DNA of 64,000 bases from Streptomyces sp. NBC_01267 (GTDB lineage: Bacteria > Actinomycetota > Actinomycetes > Streptomycetales > Streptomycetaceae): contig NZ_CP108455.1 in NCBI RefSeq assembly GCF_036241575.1, positions 4,591,501 through 4,655,500 on the forward strand, in the 5' to 3' direction. A program made the translations under genes and the position numbers. The notes under the pieces are model-generated. The model saw only the letters and a list, made by a program, of their open reading frames with translations, did no database searches and was not told the DNA's origin. Below, one piece after another: positions 61,667 to 64,000 of this stretch (position 1 is the first letter of the stretch; each line of letters opens with the position of its first letter).

Positions 61667-62089
61667 GTGCCGGGACCCACCGTTCTCGCGGCGGACCACA
61701 CGGATCTCGCGGCGGACCACACCGGATATTTCCACACCTACGCGGTCGTCGGCGTGCTCGCGGTCGTCGGTGTGCTCTTCGTCGCCGTGGCCTTCGGGGC
61801 CGGACGGCTGCTGCGGCCCGTGGTGCCGACGCCGGAGAAACTGCTGACGTACGAGTGCGGGGTCGACCCCGTCGGCGAGGGCTGGGCCCACACCCAGGTC
61901 CGCTACTACGTCTACGCCTTCCTCTACGTGATCTTCGCCGTCGACTCGATCTTCCTCTTCCCGTGGGCGACGGTCTTCGCGGCCAGCGGGTACGGGGCGG
62001 CCACGCTGGTGGAGATGTTCATCTTCCTCGGCTTCCTGGCCGTGGGACTGCTCTACGCATGGAAGAAGGGCGTCCTCGAATGGACGTGA
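61667..62089 (+). CDS. nuoA2: NADH-quinone oxidoreductase subunit A, second copy
   Basis: This 140-residue subunit has three transmembrane helices and the family loop [33 protein letters not shown], distinct from the first copy (KLEAYECGIEPTP). The N-terminus has an added 20 residues with duplicated LAADHT. GTG 61667 follows GAGGGG. It is the first gene of the second complex I cluster and overlaps nuoB2 by 10 bp. Confidence 0.93.
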   Translation: MPGPTVLAADHTDLAADHTGYFHTYAVVGVLAVVGVLFVAVAFGAGRLLRPVVPTPEKLLTYECGVDPVGEGWAHTQVRYYVYAFLYVIFAVDSIFLFPWATVFAASGYGAATLVEMFIFLGFLAVGLLYAWKKGVLEWT

Positions 62090-62706
62090 CGAACCCGGCC
62101 GAACTGCCCGTGGTGTCCAGCAGCGGCCCCGCCGCCGGGCAGGCGCCGTCCGCCGCACCGCAACGCCTGGGCGTGCTCTCCCGGCTGGCGCCCGAGCCCA
62201 TGAAGGTGGTCCTCAACTGGGGCCGCCGGTACAGCCTGTGGGTCTTCAACTTCGGCCTCGCCTGCTGCGCGATCGAGTTCATCGCCGCCTCGATGGCCCG
62301 CCACGACTTCATCCGCCTCGGCGTGATCCCGTTCGCACCGGGCCCGCGCCAGGCCGACCTGATGATCGTCTCCGGCACCGTCACGGACAAGATGGCCCCG
62401 GCGGTCAAGCGGCTGTACGAGCAGATGCCCGAGCCGAAGTACGTCATCTCCTTCGGCGCGTGTTCCAACTGCGGCGGCCCTTACTGGGACTCGTACTCGG
62501 TGACCAAGGGCGTCGACCAGATCATCCCCGTCGACGTGTACGTGCCCGGCTGCCCGCCGCGTCCCGAGGCGCTGCTCCAGGGCATCCTGAAACTCCAGGA
62601 GAAGATCGCCAGGGAATCCCTGGGCGAGCGCTACTCCGCGCCCACCACCGCCCAGTTGACCAGCGGCCTCATCACCCCGCCGACGGCGCCGGGGGCCGGC
62701 CGGTGA
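62080..62706 (+). CDS. nuoB2: NADH-quinone oxidoreductase subunit B, second copy
   Basis: This 208-residue N2-cluster subunit has all ligands conserved ([32 protein letters not shown]), so electron transfer is expected to work. A 40-residue Pro/Ala/Ser N-terminal extension is present. Codon usage is normal for the genome, in contrast to the central part of nuoB of the first operon. ATG 62080 lies within the end of nuoA2; the stop overlaps the nuoC2 GTG by 4 bp. Confidence 0.94.
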   Translation: MDVTNPAELPVVSSSGPAAGQAPSAAPQRLGVLSRLAPEPMKVVLNWGRRYSLWVFNFGLACCAIEFIAASMARHDFIRLGVIPFAPGPRQADLMIVSGTVTDKMAPAVKRLYEQMPEPKYVISFGACSNCGGPYWDSYSVTKGVDQIIPVDVYVPGCPPRPEALLQGILKLQEKIARESLGERYSAPTTAQLTSGLITPPTAPGAGR

Positions 62707-63953
62707 CGCACGCGTACGACCGGCTGCCCGAAGCCGTCACCGAACTCTTCGGCGCGGACGCCACCGCCGAGCACAGCTACGACCTGCTGACCGTCGACGT
62801 CCCGGCCGCCTCGTGGATCTCCGCGCTGGAGACCGCCAGGGACCGGCTCGGCTGTACCTACTTCGACTGGCTGAGCGCCGTCGACGAACCGGGCACCGGC
62901 TTCCGGGTCTGCGCCCACGTGGTGGCGCTCGAGGGCCGTACGGTCCGCCGTCTGCTCGTACGCACCACCGTCCCGCACTCCGAGCCGGTGCTGCCGTCCG
63001 CCGTCGAGGTCTACGCGGGCGCGAGCTGGCACGAGCGTGAGACGCACGAGATGTTCGGCGTCGCCTTCACTGGCCATCCGCACCTGGTGCCGCTGCTGCT
63101 GCCCGAGAACTTCGAGGGCCACCCGCTGCGCAAGGACTTCGTCCTCGCGGCCCGGGTCGCGAAGGCGTGGCCCGGAGCGAAGGAGCCGGGGGAGTCGTCT
63201 GCCGGACACGCAGCCGGTGGGGCCGCTGGTGGGGCCGCTGGTGGGGCCAAGCGCCGTCAGATGCTGCCGCCCGGTGTTCCCGACCCCAACGAATGGGGCC
63301 CGCAGAAGGGCCAGCTCCCACCGGCTCCGACCCGCCCGGCCCGTGCCGCGCGGGCGGCGGGCGACCGCCCGGTACGTCGCGCGCGCAGCGTGAGCGAGGG
63401 CTCGGCGAGCCAGTCGACGGAGACCCCGGCGGAGACGCCGACGACGGAGACCCCGACGGTGGAGACGCGGGCGGCCGGTACCCGGGCGGCCGGACCCCAG
63501 GGGGCCGAGGCTCCTGCGGACCGGTCATCCGAGGCGCCGCGAACCCCGCCCCCGGCAGCACCCGCGTCCCCGCGGCGGAGCCGCAGCGTGTCCGAGGGAT
63601 CCACGTCCCAGCGGGCACCGCAGGGCGCCACCCCGGCGGGCAGCGACGACGCGCCCTGGCGCAACGCCAGGCCCACCTTCGACCCGACGGACGCCGAGGC
63701 TCCGGCAACCCCGCCTCGCACACCGGCCGATACCGATACCGAAGCCGAAGCCGAAGCCGAAGCCGAAACGGAACCCGGCACGACCCCGGAGCCGGGAGCG
63801 AAGGCCGGACCCGGCGCCACCCCGGAACCGGAACCGGAACCGGAGACCGACCCCGGCACCGGCACCGGCACTGCCACCGCCCCTGAACCTGACCCCGACC
63901 CCACGCCCGACCCCGCTGACCCCGATCCCCGCGCCGGAGGCGATACCGCGTGA
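62703..63953 (+). CDS. nuoC2: NADH-quinone oxidoreductase subunit C, second copy, with long disordered tail
   Basis: This 416-residue protein is a normal 30-kDa-family domain in its first 160 residues (signature [42 protein letters not shown]). A tail of about 250 residues follows, rich in Pro, Ala, Thr, Glu and Gly, with two copies of a motif RSVSEGS(A/T)SQ (about residues 226-237 and 297-308) and runs of EA, GT and PEPEP. The tail comes partly from hexanucleotide repeats. GTG 62703 overlaps nuoB2; the stop overlaps the next gene, nuoH2. No nuoD follows. Confidence 0.9.
   Translation: MTHAYDRLPEAVTELFGADATAEHSYDLLTVDVPAASWISALETARDRLGCTYFDWLSAVDEPGTGFRVCAHVVALEGRTVRRLLVRTTVPHSEPVLPSAVEVYAGASWHERETHEMFGVAFTGHPHLVPLLLPENFEGHPLRKDFVLAARVAKAWPGAKEPGESSAGHAAGGAAGGAAGGAKRRQMLPPGVPDPNEWGPQKGQLPPAPTRPARAARAAGDRPVRRARSVSEGSASQSTETPAETPTTETPTVETRAAGTRAAGPQGAEAPADRSSEAPRTPPPAAPASPRRSRSVSEGSTSQRAPQGATPAGSDDAPWRNARPTFDPTDAEAPATPPRTPADTDTEAEAEAEAETEPGTTPEPGAKAGPGATPEPEPEPETDPGTGTGTATAPEPDPDPTPDPADPDPRAGGDTA
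63741..63841 (+). repeat. Hexanucleotide repeats in nuoC2 tail
   Basis: GAAGCC occurs four times (63741-63764), GGAACC three times (63824-63841), and GGCACC-like units follow. All keep frame and encode EA, PE and GT dipeptides. GGAACC is the same unit as in the GNAT gene at 8554. Confidence 0.85.
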
Positions 63954-64000
63954 ACGACGTACTCGGCGTCGCCATCCGGCTGGTCATCGTCTTTGTCGTG
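63950..64000 (+). CDS. nuoH2: NADH-quinone oxidoreductase subunit H, second copy (5' end only)
   Basis: GTG 63950 overlaps the nuoC2 stop by 4 bp and starts [17 protein letters not shown], a hydrophobic first helix like that of NuoH. Only 17 codons are inside the window. Gene order C2 then H2 is as in the second nuo clusters of other streptomycetes, which lack D, E, F and G. The identification rests on that order and the start sequence. Confidence 0.6.
   Translation, partial: MNDVLGVAIRLVIVFVV

Noticed and set aside
1-64000. tRNA, rRNA, CRISPR, insertion sequences, integrase attachment sites
   Set aside because: None could be recognised by eye on either strand.

Overview
The window is chromosomal DNA from a streptomycete, or a very close relative. 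It is strongly G+C rich, uses many GTG starts, and reads genes through 4-bp overlaps. It carries a futalosine-type menaquinone gene (mqnC), an XRE/DUF397/anti-sigma-like ATPase set of the WhiJ kind, and leaderless regulators with TAGACT-like -10 boxes. I saw no rRNA, tRNA, CRISPR array, transposase or integrase. The gene order is a backbone arrangement with a few accessory patches.

Layout. 1-2.4 kb: end of a LysM/SARP-like regulator. 2.7-8.2 kb: menaquinone block (mqnC, a degenerate amidohydrolase, menG/ubiE, a geranylgeranyl-reductase-like flavoprotein) mixed with a DUF3152 protein and a GNAT. 8.3-19.6 kb: variable stretch with GNAT, MFS, phosphotransferase and several regulators (LysR, XRE, MerR, MarR). 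It also holds a lone graspetide-type methyltransferase inside what looks like an old duplication, an RraA-like protein and a quinone oxidoreductase. 19.9-21.4 kb: a secreted NlpC/P60 hydrolase with a long leader, and the nuo promoter region with a Rex-type operator. 21.4-37.5 kb: complete 14-gene nuoA-N operon ending in a strong hairpin. 37.8-46.1 kb: recQ, a GPP34 protein, fumarylacetoacetase, GNAT, and a peptide-use operon (CocE/NonD hydrolase plus POT transporter). 46.3-54.4 kb: polyprenyl diphosphate synthase, a LolA-like exported protein with an ABC exporter, TetR, RarD, and a divergent NmrA-like oxidoreductase/HxlR pair. 54.5-64 kb: 2-oxoacid:ferredoxin oxidoreductase (beta, alpha), a response regulator with two tandem-duplicated histidine kinases, then a second nuo cluster (A2, B2, C2, start of H2) that runs off the end.

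How the genes fit together. The dominant theme is menaquinone respiration. Polyprenyl synthase, MqnC, MenG and the GGR-like reductase would make, methylate and partly saturate menaquinone. The first nuo operon encodes the NADH-fed complex I that reduces it, probably under Rex (NADH/NAD+) control. The second nuo cluster goes straight from C to H, so within this window it has no D and no E, F or G NADH module. It lies close to a ferredoxin-reducing 2-oxoacid oxidoreductase, and I propose a ferredoxin-fed second complex I. Many intergenic gaps hold short tandem repeats or perfect dyads, listed individually. Start codons were chosen by ribosome-binding site, family alignment and overlap with the upstream gene; all functions are inferred from sequence.
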